Positions 25,012-32,103 of a stretch of DNA of 64,000 nucleotides are shown here, piece by piece. The position numbers and the translations under genes were made by a program. The DNA is from Streptomyces asoensis (GTDB lineage Bacteria > Actinomycetota > Actinomycetes > Streptomycetales > Streptomycetaceae). The notes beneath the pieces were generated by a model that was given only the letters and a program-made list of their open reading frames with translations, did not search any database and was not told the origin of the DNA. The stretch spans positions 2,790,001 to 2,854,000 of the forward strand of contig NZ_CP049838.1 of assembly GCF_013085465.1 (NCBI RefSeq), given 5' to 3'. Positions within the stretch are counted from its first letter, which is position 1; each line of letters opens with the position of its first letter.

Positions 25012-26069
25012 TGGAAACGGCGCTCACCCGGCTGGTCGGGGTCCGTCACCCGATCGTGCAGACCGGGATGGGATGGGTGGCGGGCCCGCGCCTGGTGTCG
25101 GCGGCGGCGGACGCGGGGGCGCTGGGTGTCCTGGCCTCCGCGACCATGACCGTCGACCGGTTGCGGGCGGCGGTGCGCGAGGTGAGGTCGCGGACGCCGG
25201 CGCCGTTCGGGGTCAATCTGCGGGCCGACGCGGCGGACGCCGGCGATCGGGTGCGGATCATCCTCGACGAGGGGGTGCGGGTCGCGTCCTTCGCGCTCGC
25301 GCCGTCCCCGGAGCTGATCGCCGAGCTCAAGGAGGGGGGTGTCGTCGTCATCCCGTCCATCGGGGCCCGCCGGCATGCCGAGAAGGTCGCCGCGTGGGGT
25401 GCGGACGCGGTGATCGTGCAGGGTGGGGAGGGCGGTGGTCACACCGGGGACGTGGCGACGACGGTACTGCTGCCGCAGGTGGTGGACGCCGTGGACATCC
25501 CGGTCGTGGCGGCGGGCGGCTTCTTCGACGGGCGCGGGCTGGTGTCGGCGCTGGCGTACGGGGCGGCCGGGGTCGCGATGGGCACCCGGTTCCTGCTCAC
25601 CTCGGACTCGCCGGTCCCGGACGCGGTGAAGGCGCGGTACCTGGCGGCGACGGTCCGGGACGTCACCGTCACCCGGGCGGTGGACGGCCTCCCGCACCGC
25701 ATGCTGCGCACCGCTCTGGTCGACGCCCTTGAGGACGCCGGCCGGGCCAGGGCCCTGTTGCGGGCGGTGCGTCACGCGGCCGGCTTCCGGAAGCTGTCCG
25801 GCCTCACCTGGCGGGAGATGGTCCGCGACGGCCTGGCGCTGCGCCACGGCAAGGACCTCGCCTGGAGTCAGGTACTGCTCGCCGCGAACACGCCGATGAT
25901 GCTCAGGTCCGCGATGGTGGAGGGGCGTACGGACGCGGGGGTGATGGCCGCCGGGCAGGTCGCCGGGGTGATCGACGACCTGCCGTCCTGCGCGGAACTG
26001 GTGGCGCGGATCATGAAGGAGGCGGACGAGACGCTCGTCTCCCTGGACCGCCTCAGAGCCTCTCGATGA
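25011..26069 (+). CDS. ipdC: IpdC, nitronate-monooxygenase-family flavoprotein of HIP degradation
   Basis: A 352-residue FMN-dependent TIM-barrel protein of the 2-nitropropane dioxygenase family. It starts LTRLVGVRHPIVQTGMGWVAGPRLVSAAADAG. The flavin phosphate site is QGGEGGGHTGDVATTVLLPQVV ... VVAAGGFFDGRGLVSALAYGAAGVAMGTRF. In mycobacteria IpdC, acting after IpdF, introduces the ring unsaturation that EchA20 needs, and it does not serve as a true nitronate oxygenase. It is last in the echA20-ipdABC operon. Its 3' end overlaps the convergent fadA6 by 17 bases. Confidence 0.85.
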   Translation: METALTRLVGVRHPIVQTGMGWVAGPRLVSAAADAGALGVLASATMTVDRLRAAVREVRSRTPAPFGVNLRADAADAGDRVRIILDEGVRVASFALAPSPELIAELKEGGVVVIPSIGARRHAEKVAAWGADAVIVQGGEGGGHTGDVATTVLLPQVVDAVDIPVVAAGGFFDGRGLVSALAYGAAGVAMGTRFLLTSDSPVPDAVKARYLAATVRDVTVTRAVDGLPHRMLRTALVDALEDAGRARALLRAVRHAAGFRKLSGLTWREMVRDGLALRHGKDLAWSQVLLAANTPMMLRSAMVEGRTDAGVMAAGQVAGVIDDLPSCAELVARIMKEADETLVSLDRLRASR

Positions 26070-27210
26070 TCGTCACGTTGGCCTGACCCCCGCCCTCGCA
26101 CATCGTTTGCAGGCCGAACCGGCCGCCGGTGCGTTCCAGTTCGTGCAGGAGGGTGGTCATCAGCTTGGCGCCGGTCGCGCCGAGCGGGTGGCCGAGGGCG
26201 ATCGCGCCGCCGTTGGCGTTGACCTTCTCCGGGTCCGCGCCGGTCTCCTTCAGCCAGGCCAGGACGACGGGCGCGAACGCCTCGTTGATCTCGACGAGGT
26301 CGATGTCGTGGATCGACAGCCCGGTCTTCTTCAGGGCGTGCGCGGTGGCCGGGATCGGCGCCGTCAGCATGCGGATCGGGTCCTCGCCGCGGACGGAGAG
26401 GTGGTGCACGCGCGCGCGTGGCGTCAGGCCGTGCTCGCGCACCGCCCGTTCCGAGGCCAGCAGCAGGGCCGCCGCGCCGTCGGAGACCTGAGAGGAACAG
26501 GCGGCGGTGACGGTCCCGCCGTCGATGACGGGCTTCAGCGCGGCCATCTTCTCCAGGGAGGTGTCCCGGCGCGGTCCCTCGTCGGCGGTGACCTGCCCGT
26601 GGGCGACGGTCTCGCGGGCGAAGCGTCCCTCGTCGATCGCCCGCACCGCCCGCAGGTGCGAGCGCAGGGCGAACTCCTCCTGGTCCTGGCGGCTGATGCC
26701 CCACTTCGCGGCGATCATCTCGGCGCCGGCGAACTGGTTCACCGGCCGGTCCCCGTACCGCGCGCGCCAGCCCTCGCTGCCCGCGAAGGGGCCCTGGGTG
26801 AAGCCGAGGGGCTCGGCGGCCTGCCGGGTGGCGTAGGCGATCGGGATCTGCGACATGTTCTGCACGCCGCCCGCGACCACCAGGTCCTGGGTCCCGGACA
26901 GCACGCCCTGCGCGGCGAAGTGCACGGCCTGCTGCGAGGAGCCGCACTGCCGGTCCACGGTCACGCCCGGCACCTCCTCGGGCAGCCCGGCGGCCAGCCA
27001 GCAGGTCCGTGCGATGTCCCCGGCCTGCGGCCCGACCGTGTCCAGGCAGCCGAAGACGACGTCCTCGACGGCGGCCGGGTCGACCCCGGCCCGTGCGACG
27101 AGTTCCTTGAGCACATGTGCGCCCAGGTCGGCCGGATGGACCTTGCTCAGTCCTCCTCCGCGCCGCCCGACGGGCGTACGGACCGCTTCGACGATGTAGG
27201 CCTCGGCCAT
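26053..27210 (-). CDS. fadA6: FadA6-like acetyl-CoA acetyltransferase (thiolase)
   Basis: A 385-residue degradative thiolase. The nucleophile is Cys89 in VDRQCGSSQQAVHFAAQG. The other catalytic segments are DLVEINEAFAPVVLAW, NANGGAIALGHPLGATGAKL and the C-terminal MCEGGGQANVTIIERL with the second Cys. In the KstR2 regulon FadA6 cleaves the beta-keto derivative of the ring-opened MOODA-CoA, releasing acetyl-CoA. It follows kstR2 by 23 bases on the minus strand, in one likely operon ipdF-kstR2-fadA6. Confidence 0.85.
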   Translation of the reverse strand: MAEAYIVEAVRTPVGRRGGGLSKVHPADLGAHVLKELVARAGVDPAAVEDVVFGCLDTVGPQAGDIARTCWLAAGLPEEVPGVTVDRQCGSSQQAVHFAAQGVLSGTQDLVVAGGVQNMSQIPIAYATRQAAEPLGFTQGPFAGSEGWRARYGDRPVNQFAGAEMIAAKWGISRQDQEEFALRSHLRAVRAIDEGRFARETVAHGQVTADEGPRRDTSLEKMAALKPVIDGGTVTAACSSQVSDGAAALLLASERAVREHGLTPRARVHHLSVRGEDPIRMLTAPIPATAHALKKTGLSIHDIDLVEINEAFAPVVLAWLKETGADPEKVNANGGAIALGHPLGATGAKLMTTLLHELERTGGRFGLQTMCEGGGQANVTIIERL

Positions 27211-27233
27211 GGCAACTCCCTCACAGGAAAGGG

Positions 27234-27851
27234 CTATTCACGTACGGCGATCCCGTCCAGCACCATCGACAGGTACTGCCGGGCGATCTCCTCCGGGCTG
27301 TGCTGTCCGCCGGGCCGGTACCAGGACGCGGCGACCCACACGGTGTCGCGGACGAACCGGTAGGCGAGGCGGATGTCGAGGTCGGTGCGGAAGACCCGGT
27401 CCGTGACGCCGCGTTCCAGCGTGGACAGCCACGCCTTCTCGAACCGGCGCTGTGACTCGGCGAGGAACGCGAACCGTTCCTGCGCCACGAGCTGTTTGCT
27501 CTCCTTCTGGTAGATCGCGACGGCGGCGCGGTGCCGGTCGATCTCCCGGAAGGACTCGGTGACCAGGGCCGCGAGTGTCTCCCGGGGTCCGAGCTCGGCG
27601 CCCAGGACGGTGTCGTAGCCGTCCCAGAGCTCGTCGAGGAAGGTCCGCAGGATCTCCTCCAGCATCGATTCCTTGGAGTCGAAGTGGTAGTAGAGGCTGC
27701 CCGCGAGCATGCCCGCGTGGTCGGCGATCTTCCGGACGGTGGTGGCGTTGTAGCCCTGTTCGGCGAAGACCTCGGCGGCGGTGTCGAGGAGTTCACGGCG
27801 ACGCGCGGGCGCCGCGGTCACCTGGGGCTTCTTCTTGGTCGGCACGAACAC
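27234..27851 (-). CDS. kstR2: TetR-family repressor, KstR2-like
   Basis: 205 residues from GTG 27851 (second GTG at 27845 also possible); mycobacterial KstR2 is about 200. The N-terminal helix-turn-helix is RRRELLDTAAEVFAEQGYNATTVRKIADHAGMLAGSLYYHFDSKESML, with the recognition helix in AGSLYYHF. The C-terminal ligand domain includes FREIDRHRAAVAIYQKESKQL and VADTVWVAASWYRPGG-like features. KstR2 represses ring C/D genes and releases DNA when HIP-CoA is bound. Two matching operators in the cluster support this role. It is flanked by ipdF and fadA6 on the same strand. Confidence 0.82.
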   Translation of the reverse strand: MFVPTKKKPQVTAAPARRRELLDTAAEVFAEQGYNATTVRKIADHAGMLAGSLYYHFDSKESMLEEILRTFLDELWDGYDTVLGAELGPRETLAALVTESFREIDRHRAAVAIYQKESKQLVAQERFAFLAESQRRFEKAWLSTLERGVTDRVFRTDLDIRLAYRFVRDTVWVAASWYRPGGQHSPEEIARQYLSMVLDGIAVRE

Positions 27852-27871
27852 ATTGTGGTCTGCTCCGGTCG

Positions 27872-28660
27872 TCAGGCGTGCTGGCCGCTGACGGAGACGA
27901 CCTCGCCCGTCATGTACGAGGAGTAGCCCGATGCCAGGAACACGATCACGTTGGCCACCTCCCAGGGTTCGGCGTACCGCCCGAAGGCCTCCCGGGCGGT
28001 GAGCTCCTCGAGCAGTTCGGCCGAGGTCACCTTCACCAGGTGCGGGTGCATGGCGAGGCTCGGCGAGACGGCGTTGACCCGTACGCCGTACCCGGCCGCC
28101 TCGATCGCCGCGCAGCGGGTCAGCGCCATCACGCCCGCCTTCGCGGCGGCGTAGTGCGCCTGTCCGGCCTGGGCGCGCCAGCCGACGACGGAGGCGTTGT
28201 TGACGACGACTCCCCCGCCGGTCTCCCGCATCAGCCGCAGGGCGGCCCGGGTGCACCGGAAGGTTCCGTTGAGCGTGACGTCCAGGACGCGTGACCACTG
28301 CTCGTCGGTCATGTCGACGAGTTCCGAGGTCCCGCCGAGGCCCGCGTTGTTGACGACGACGTCCAGCCGCCCGTGTTCCCGCACGGCCGTCTCGAACAGG
28401 GCCCGCACCTGGCTCTCGTCGGTGACGTCGCACGGCAGGGCGGCCACCGACGCCTCGCCGAACTCCGCGGCCAGTTCGGCCTGGTAGGCCTTGAGCCGCC
28501 GCGCGTGGGTGTCGCTGATCAGCACGCGCGCGCCCTCCTCCAGGAAGCGGCGCGCGGTCGCTCCGCCGATGCCCGCGCCGGCCGCCGCGGTGATCACGGC
28601 GCTGCGGCCGTCGAGCAGCGCGTGCCCGGGAACGTACGGCGGACCCTCGACGTTCTTCAT
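27872..28660 (-). CDS. ipdF: IpdF-like SDR of HIP degradation
   Basis: A 262-residue SDR. The cofactor motif is ITAAAGAGIGGATARRFLEEGARVLISD, where the AAAGAGIG variant of the glycine motif is characteristic of the Rv3559c group. NNAGLGG, NNASVVGWRAQAGQAHYAAAKAG and a substrate loop SPSLAMHPHLVKVTS follow. In mycobacteria IpdF oxidises the 5-hydroxyl left after side-chain shortening (5OH-HIC-CoA), before IpdC. It opens the minus-strand ipdF-kstR2-fadA6 unit, divergent from the FadE pair, with an operator 17-30 bases upstream of its ATG. Confidence 0.83.
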   Translation of the reverse strand: MKNVEGPPYVPGHALLDGRSAVITAAAGAGIGGATARRFLEEGARVLISDTHARRLKAYQAELAAEFGEASVAALPCDVTDESQVRALFETAVREHGRLDVVVNNAGLGGTSELVDMTDEQWSRVLDVTLNGTFRCTRAALRLMRETGGGVVVNNASVVGWRAQAGQAHYAAAKAGVMALTRCAAIEAAGYGVRVNAVSPSLAMHPHLVKVTSAELLEELTAREAFGRYAEPWEVANVIVFLASGYSSYMTGEVVSVSGQHA

Positions 28661-28676
28661 GACGGCACGCTAACCT

Positions 28677-28690
28677 ACCAAACACTTGTT
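28677..28690. promoter_or_regulatory. KstR2-type operator between ipdF and the FadE operon
   Basis: Core AACAAGTGTTTGGT on the minus strand matches AnCAAGnnCTTGnT with one mismatch. It shares CCTAACAA and GTTTGGT with the operator at 22583-22619; only two core bases differ. It lies between divergent starts, where the mycobacterial regulon also has a site. Confidence 0.72.
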
Positions 28691-28796
28691 AGGGAAGAAC
28701 GCACGCGAAGAGGCACGCGAAGACGCACACGAAGGTCGTACGTCAAGGACGCACCCGAAGGACCCGCACCAAGGTCGCGCACACGAGGAGGGACCC

Positions 28797-29948
28797 GTGG
28801 ACCTCGCACACTCCCCCGCCGACGAGGCGTTCCGCGCCGAGGCCCGGGCCTGGCTGCGCGCGCGGGTGCCGTCCGAGCCGTTGCCCTCCCTGGAGACCGC
28901 CGAGGGCTTCGCCGCGCACCGCGCGTGGGAGGCCGAACTGGCCGCGGCCGGCTGGTCGGTGGTGAACTGGCCGACGCGCTACGGCGGGCGGGACTGCGGG
29001 CTGATGCGCTGGCTGGTCTTCGAGGAGGAGTACTACGCGGCGGGCGCCCCGGGCCGCGTCAACCAGAACGGGGTGAGCCTCCTCGCCCCGACGCTGCTCG
29101 ACCACGGCACCGAGGAACAGCGGGCCCGGGTCCTGCCCTCGATGGCCACCGGCGAGGTCGTCTGGGCGCAGGCCTGGTCGGAGCCCGAGGCCGGCTCGGA
29201 CCTGGCCGCGCTGCGCGCCAGGGCGGTCCGCGTGGCCGGCGGCTGGCGGCTGAGCGGCGAGAAGACCTGGTCCTCGCGCGCGGCCTTCGCCGACCGCGCC
29301 TTCGGCCTGTTCCGCACCGACCCCGACACCCCGAAACCCCATCAGGGGCTCACCTACGTCATGTTCGACCTGCGGGCCCCCGGAGTCACCGTCCGCCCCA
29401 TCGGCCGCCTGGACGGGAAGCCGGCGTTCGCCGAACTGTTCCTGGACGAGGTGTTCGTGCCGGACGAGGACGTGATCGGGGAGCCGGGCCAGGGCTGGCG
29501 GATCGCGATGTCGACGGCGGCCAACGAACGCGGGCTCACCCTGCGCTCCCCCGGCCGCTTCCTCTCCTCGGCCGACCGCCTGCACGCCCTCTGGGCGGAC
29601 CGGGGCAGCCCGGAGGCCGCCGCGGCCCGCGTCGCCGACGCGCTGATCGGCGCCCGCGCCTACCAGCTGTTCACCTACGCGGCCGCCTCCCGCTTCCTCG
29701 CCGGGGAGCGGCTCGGCCCGGAGTCGAGCCTGAACAAGGTCTTCTGGTCGGAGTACGACATCGCGCTGCACGAGACGGCGCTGGATCTCCTCGGCGCGCA
29801 AGGAGCGGAAGGCGAGGCGGCCGACACCGACTGGTCGGAGGGTTACGTCTTCTCCCTGGCCGGCCCGATCTACGCGGGCACGAACGAGATCCAGCGCGAC
29901 ATCGTCGCCGAGCGGCTGCTCGGCCTGCCGAGGGGACGCCGTCGATGA
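28797..29948 (+). CDS. fadE30: acyl-CoA dehydrogenase, FadE30-like
   Basis: 383 residues from GTG 28797 (AGGAGGG upstream); mycobacterial FadE30 is about 385. Acyl-CoA dehydrogenase fold: AWLRARVP, WPTRYGGRDCGLMRWLVFEEEYYAAGAP, flavin segment WAQAWSEPEAGSDLAALRARA and C-terminal IYAGTNEIQRDIVAERLLGL. The medium-chain catalytic position (Glu in YEGT) is Ala here. A Glu in STAANERGLTLR lies where isovaleryl/long-chain types keep theirs. FadE30 starts beta-oxidation of the HIP-CoA propionyl side chain. The stop overlaps the next gene (ATGA), suggesting a heteromeric pair. Confidence 0.83.
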   Translation: MDLAHSPADEAFRAEARAWLRARVPSEPLPSLETAEGFAAHRAWEAELAAAGWSVVNWPTRYGGRDCGLMRWLVFEEEYYAAGAPGRVNQNGVSLLAPTLLDHGTEEQRARVLPSMATGEVVWAQAWSEPEAGSDLAALRARAVRVAGGWRLSGEKTWSSRAAFADRAFGLFRTDPDTPKPHQGLTYVMFDLRAPGVTVRPIGRLDGKPAFAELFLDEVFVPDEDVIGEPGQGWRIAMSTAANERGLTLRSPGRFLSSADRLHALWADRGSPEAAAARVADALIGARAYQLFTYAAASRFLAGERLGPESSLNKVFWSEYDIALHETALDLLGAQGAEGEAADTDWSEGYVFSLAGPIYAGTNEIQRDIVAERLLGLPRGRRR

Positions 29949-30925
29949 CTTCGCCCAGGCCGGCTCCGCCGGCGATGCGTTTCCTCCTGGACGCCGAACA
30001 GCGGGAGTTCGCCCGGTCGTTGGACGCGATGCTGAGCGCGGCCGACACCCCCGCGGTGATCCGCGACTGGAGCCGGGGCGAGCGGGCGGGCGGCCTCGCC
30101 CTGTGGTCGCGGATCGCCGAGGCGGGCGTGTTCGCCCTGGCGGTCCCGGAGGCGTACGAGGGGCTGGGGCCCCGGCCGGTGGACCTGGCCGTCGCCTTCG
30201 TGGAGCTGGGACGGCACGCGGTGCCGGGCCCGCTGGTGGAGACGGTCGCCGCGGCGGCCCTGCTGCGCGATCCGGGCCCCGCCAAGCGGTTCCTCCCCGC
30301 TCTGGCCGCGGGCGAGTCGATGGCCACACTGGCACCCGAGGGCTCGTACGCCGTGGACGGTGACGCGGCGGCCCTACGGCTGACGCTGGCCGCCGACGGT
30401 CTGCGGCTGGCTCCGGGGCACGGCCCGGTGCGTCCTTCCCTCGACCCCGCCCGTCGTCTCACCCGCCTGCTGCCGGGCGGCGAACTCCTCGTCCCGGACC
30501 CTTCCGCGGACCGTGCGCTGCGCTGGGCCCGCCTGGCCACCGCCGCGCAGGCTCTCGGGGTGGGTCTGGCGCTGCTGGAGCGGACCGTGGCGTACGTCGG
30601 GCAGCGCGTCCAGTTCGGCGTCCCCGTCGGCTCGTTCCAGGCGGTCAAGCACCGGCTGGCGGACGCGAAGATCGCGTTGGAGTTCGCCCGTCCCCTGGTA
30701 CTGGGCGCCGCCGTGACGATGAGCCCGGCGGATGTCGCCGCCGCGAAGGTGAGCGCCTGCGAGGCGGCGTACACGACCGCGCGCACCGCACTCCAACTGC
30801 ACGGCGCGATCGGCTACACGGCGGAGTACGACCTGTCGCTCTGGCTCACCAAGGCCCGCGCCCTGCGCACGGCCTGGGGCACCCCGGACGACTGCCGGGC
30901 GGAGGTCCTGCGCGGCCGCGCGTAG
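29945..30925 (+). CDS. acyl-CoA dehydrogenase subunit, FadE33-like
   Basis: 326 residues, shorter than a normal acyl-CoA dehydrogenase (about 380) and close to mycobacterial FadE33 (about 318). N-terminal DAEQREFARSLDAMLSAADTPAVIRDW and VPEAYEGLGPRPVDLAVAFVELGRHAVPGPLVE. C-terminal helical domain QRVQFGVPVGSFQAVKHRLADAKI and LQLHGAIGYTAEYDLSLWLTKARAL. The middle beta domain is reduced. In mycobacterial steroid loci adjacent fadE genes make alpha2-beta2 enzymes in which one subunit lacks part of the flavin site. This is the probable partner of the preceding FadE. It is convergent with the FBP gene. Confidence 0.75.
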   Translation: MTSPRPAPPAMRFLLDAEQREFARSLDAMLSAADTPAVIRDWSRGERAGGLALWSRIAEAGVFALAVPEAYEGLGPRPVDLAVAFVELGRHAVPGPLVETVAAAALLRDPGPAKRFLPALAAGESMATLAPEGSYAVDGDAAALRLTLAADGLRLAPGHGPVRPSLDPARRLTRLLPGGELLVPDPSADRALRWARLATAAQALGVGLALLERTVAYVGQRVQFGVPVGSFQAVKHRLADAKIALEFARPLVLGAAVTMSPADVAAAKVSACEAAYTTARTALQLHGAIGYTAEYDLSLWLTKARALRTAWGTPDDCRAEVLRGRA

Positions 30926-30927
30926 CC

Positions 30928-31419
30928 TCAGCCGGTCACCTTGGCGACGAACGCGGCGAGGTTCGCCACGGTCCGCCCGATCTTCTCCTCCAGCGTGATC
31001 GTCTCGGGCAGCCGGGCGCCGACGCCCGCGTCCCGCTTGCCCCGCACATACAGAGAGCAGGCGAGGTCGCTACAGATGTAGGCCCCCACCGAGTTGCCCT
31101 GCTGGCCGGCCCTGCCCGCCTTCGGCGCGACCATCAGCGAGACACCGCCGGAGTGGGTGGTCAGGCACATCGTGCACATGCTGCGCCGCGCCTGCCACGA
31201 GCCGGAGGTGGAGGAGCGCAGCGCGAGGGCCTTCGGCCGGCCGTCCAGCTCGACGGCGAGGTAGGCCCGGTCGGGGGCCTGGGGGTCCCGCCAGCCGAGG
31301 TAGTCCAGTTCTTCCCAGGGCCGGTCGGCCAGGTCGCGGGGGACGGCCAGGCGCTTGGCCTCACCCTTGGTGCAGTTGACGAACGCGGCACGGATCTCTT
31401 GCTCGGTGAGCGGCTTCAT
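30928..31419 (-). CDS. FBP zinc-finger domain protein (FusB/FusC C-terminal type)
   Basis: 163 residues from ATG 31419 (MKPLTEQEIRAAFVNCTKGE). An in-frame ATG at 31461 would put the divergent operator inside the gene, so it is rejected. The C-terminal treble-clef zinc finger has Cys82, Cys85, Cys116 and Cys121 (MCTMC ... YICSDLACSLYVRGKR), the pattern of the elongation-factor-G-binding FBP domain. FusB-type proteins rescue EF-G stalled on ribosomes by fusidic acid; most actinobacterial members are untested. There is no ribosome site, and the gene is possibly leaderless. It is divergent from a TetR regulator around a perfect operator. Confidence 0.8.
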   Translation of the reverse strand: MKPLTEQEIRAAFVNCTKGEAKRLAVPRDLADRPWEELDYLGWRDPQAPDRAYLAVELDGRPKALALRSSTSGSWQARRSMCTMCLTTHSGGVSLMVAPKAGRAGQQGNSVGAYICSDLACSLYVRGKRDAGVGARLPETITLEEKIGRTVANLAAFVAKVTG

Positions 31420-31433
31420 ATAACGCAGGCTAA

Positions 31434-31456
31434 TTTGCCTAAAGCTTTTAGGCAAA
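31434..31456. promoter_or_regulatory. perfect 23-bp palindromic operator
   Basis: Arms TTTGCCTAAA and TTTAGGCAAA are exact inverted repeats around the three bases GCT. It is AT-rich in otherwise GC-rich DNA and lies midway between the divergent FBP gene (15 bases from its ATG) and the TetR gene. This is the usual layout of an autoregulated TetR operator. Confidence 0.8.
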
Positions 31457-31508
31457 CGCATAATGGCTGTCGGCGGAGAGGTGCGGGGCGATACGCAGGA
31501 GGAAGACC

Positions 31509-32081
31509 ATGGGGCGTGTGGGGCTGAGCACGGATCGGCTGGTCCGGGCGGGCGCGGAACTGGCCGACGAGGTCGGCTTCGACCAGGTGACCGTCTCGGC
31601 GCTCGCCCGGCGCTTCGACGTCAAGGTCGCGAGCCTGTACTCGCACGTGAAGAACTCCGACGACCTCAGCACCCGGATCGCCCTGCTCGCCCTGGAGGAG
31701 CTCGCCGACCGGGGCGACCTCGCGCTCGCCGGGCGGGCCGGCAAGGACGCCCTGACCGCCCTGGCCGACGTCTACCGCGACTACGCCCGCGAACACCCCG
31801 GCCGCTACGCCGCGGCCCAGCTGCGACTCGACCCCGAGGCGGCGGCCGCGAGCGCCGGACCGCGGCACGCCCGCATGACCCGGGCGATCCTGCGCGGCTA
31901 CGACCTCACCGAGCCGGACCAGACCCATGCCGTCCGGCTCCTGGGCAGCGTCTTCCACGGCTACGTCAGCCTGGAGCTCGGCGGCGGATTCAGCCACAGC
32001 GCCCCCGACACCCAGGAGACCTGGACCCGCATCCTCGACGCCCTCGACGCCCTGCTGCGCAACTGGCCGCCCAAGACCTGA
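31509..32081 (+). CDS. TetR-family regulator (WHG-type C-terminal domain)
   Basis: A 190-residue regulator with an AGGAGGA ribosome site. N-terminal helix-turn-helix: DRLVRAGAELADEVGFDQVTVSALARRFDVKVASLYSHVKNSDDL. The C-terminal domain (YRDYAREHPGRYAAAQLRLDP ... RLLGSVFHGYVSLELGGGF) is of the TetR_C WHG type. It probably represses itself and the divergent FBP gene through the palindrome between them. The ligand is unknown; a translation-targeting compound would be a guess from the FBP neighbour. It is convergent with qcrB (22 bases apart). Confidence 0.88.
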   Translation: MGRVGLSTDRLVRAGAELADEVGFDQVTVSALARRFDVKVASLYSHVKNSDDLSTRIALLALEELADRGDLALAGRAGKDALTALADVYRDYAREHPGRYAAAQLRLDPEAAAASAGPRHARMTRAILRGYDLTEPDQTHAVRLLGSVFHGYVSLELGGGFSHSAPDTQETWTRILDALDALLRNWPPKT

Positions 32082-32103
32082 CCAGCAGGCAGCAGAGCCG
32101 ACG

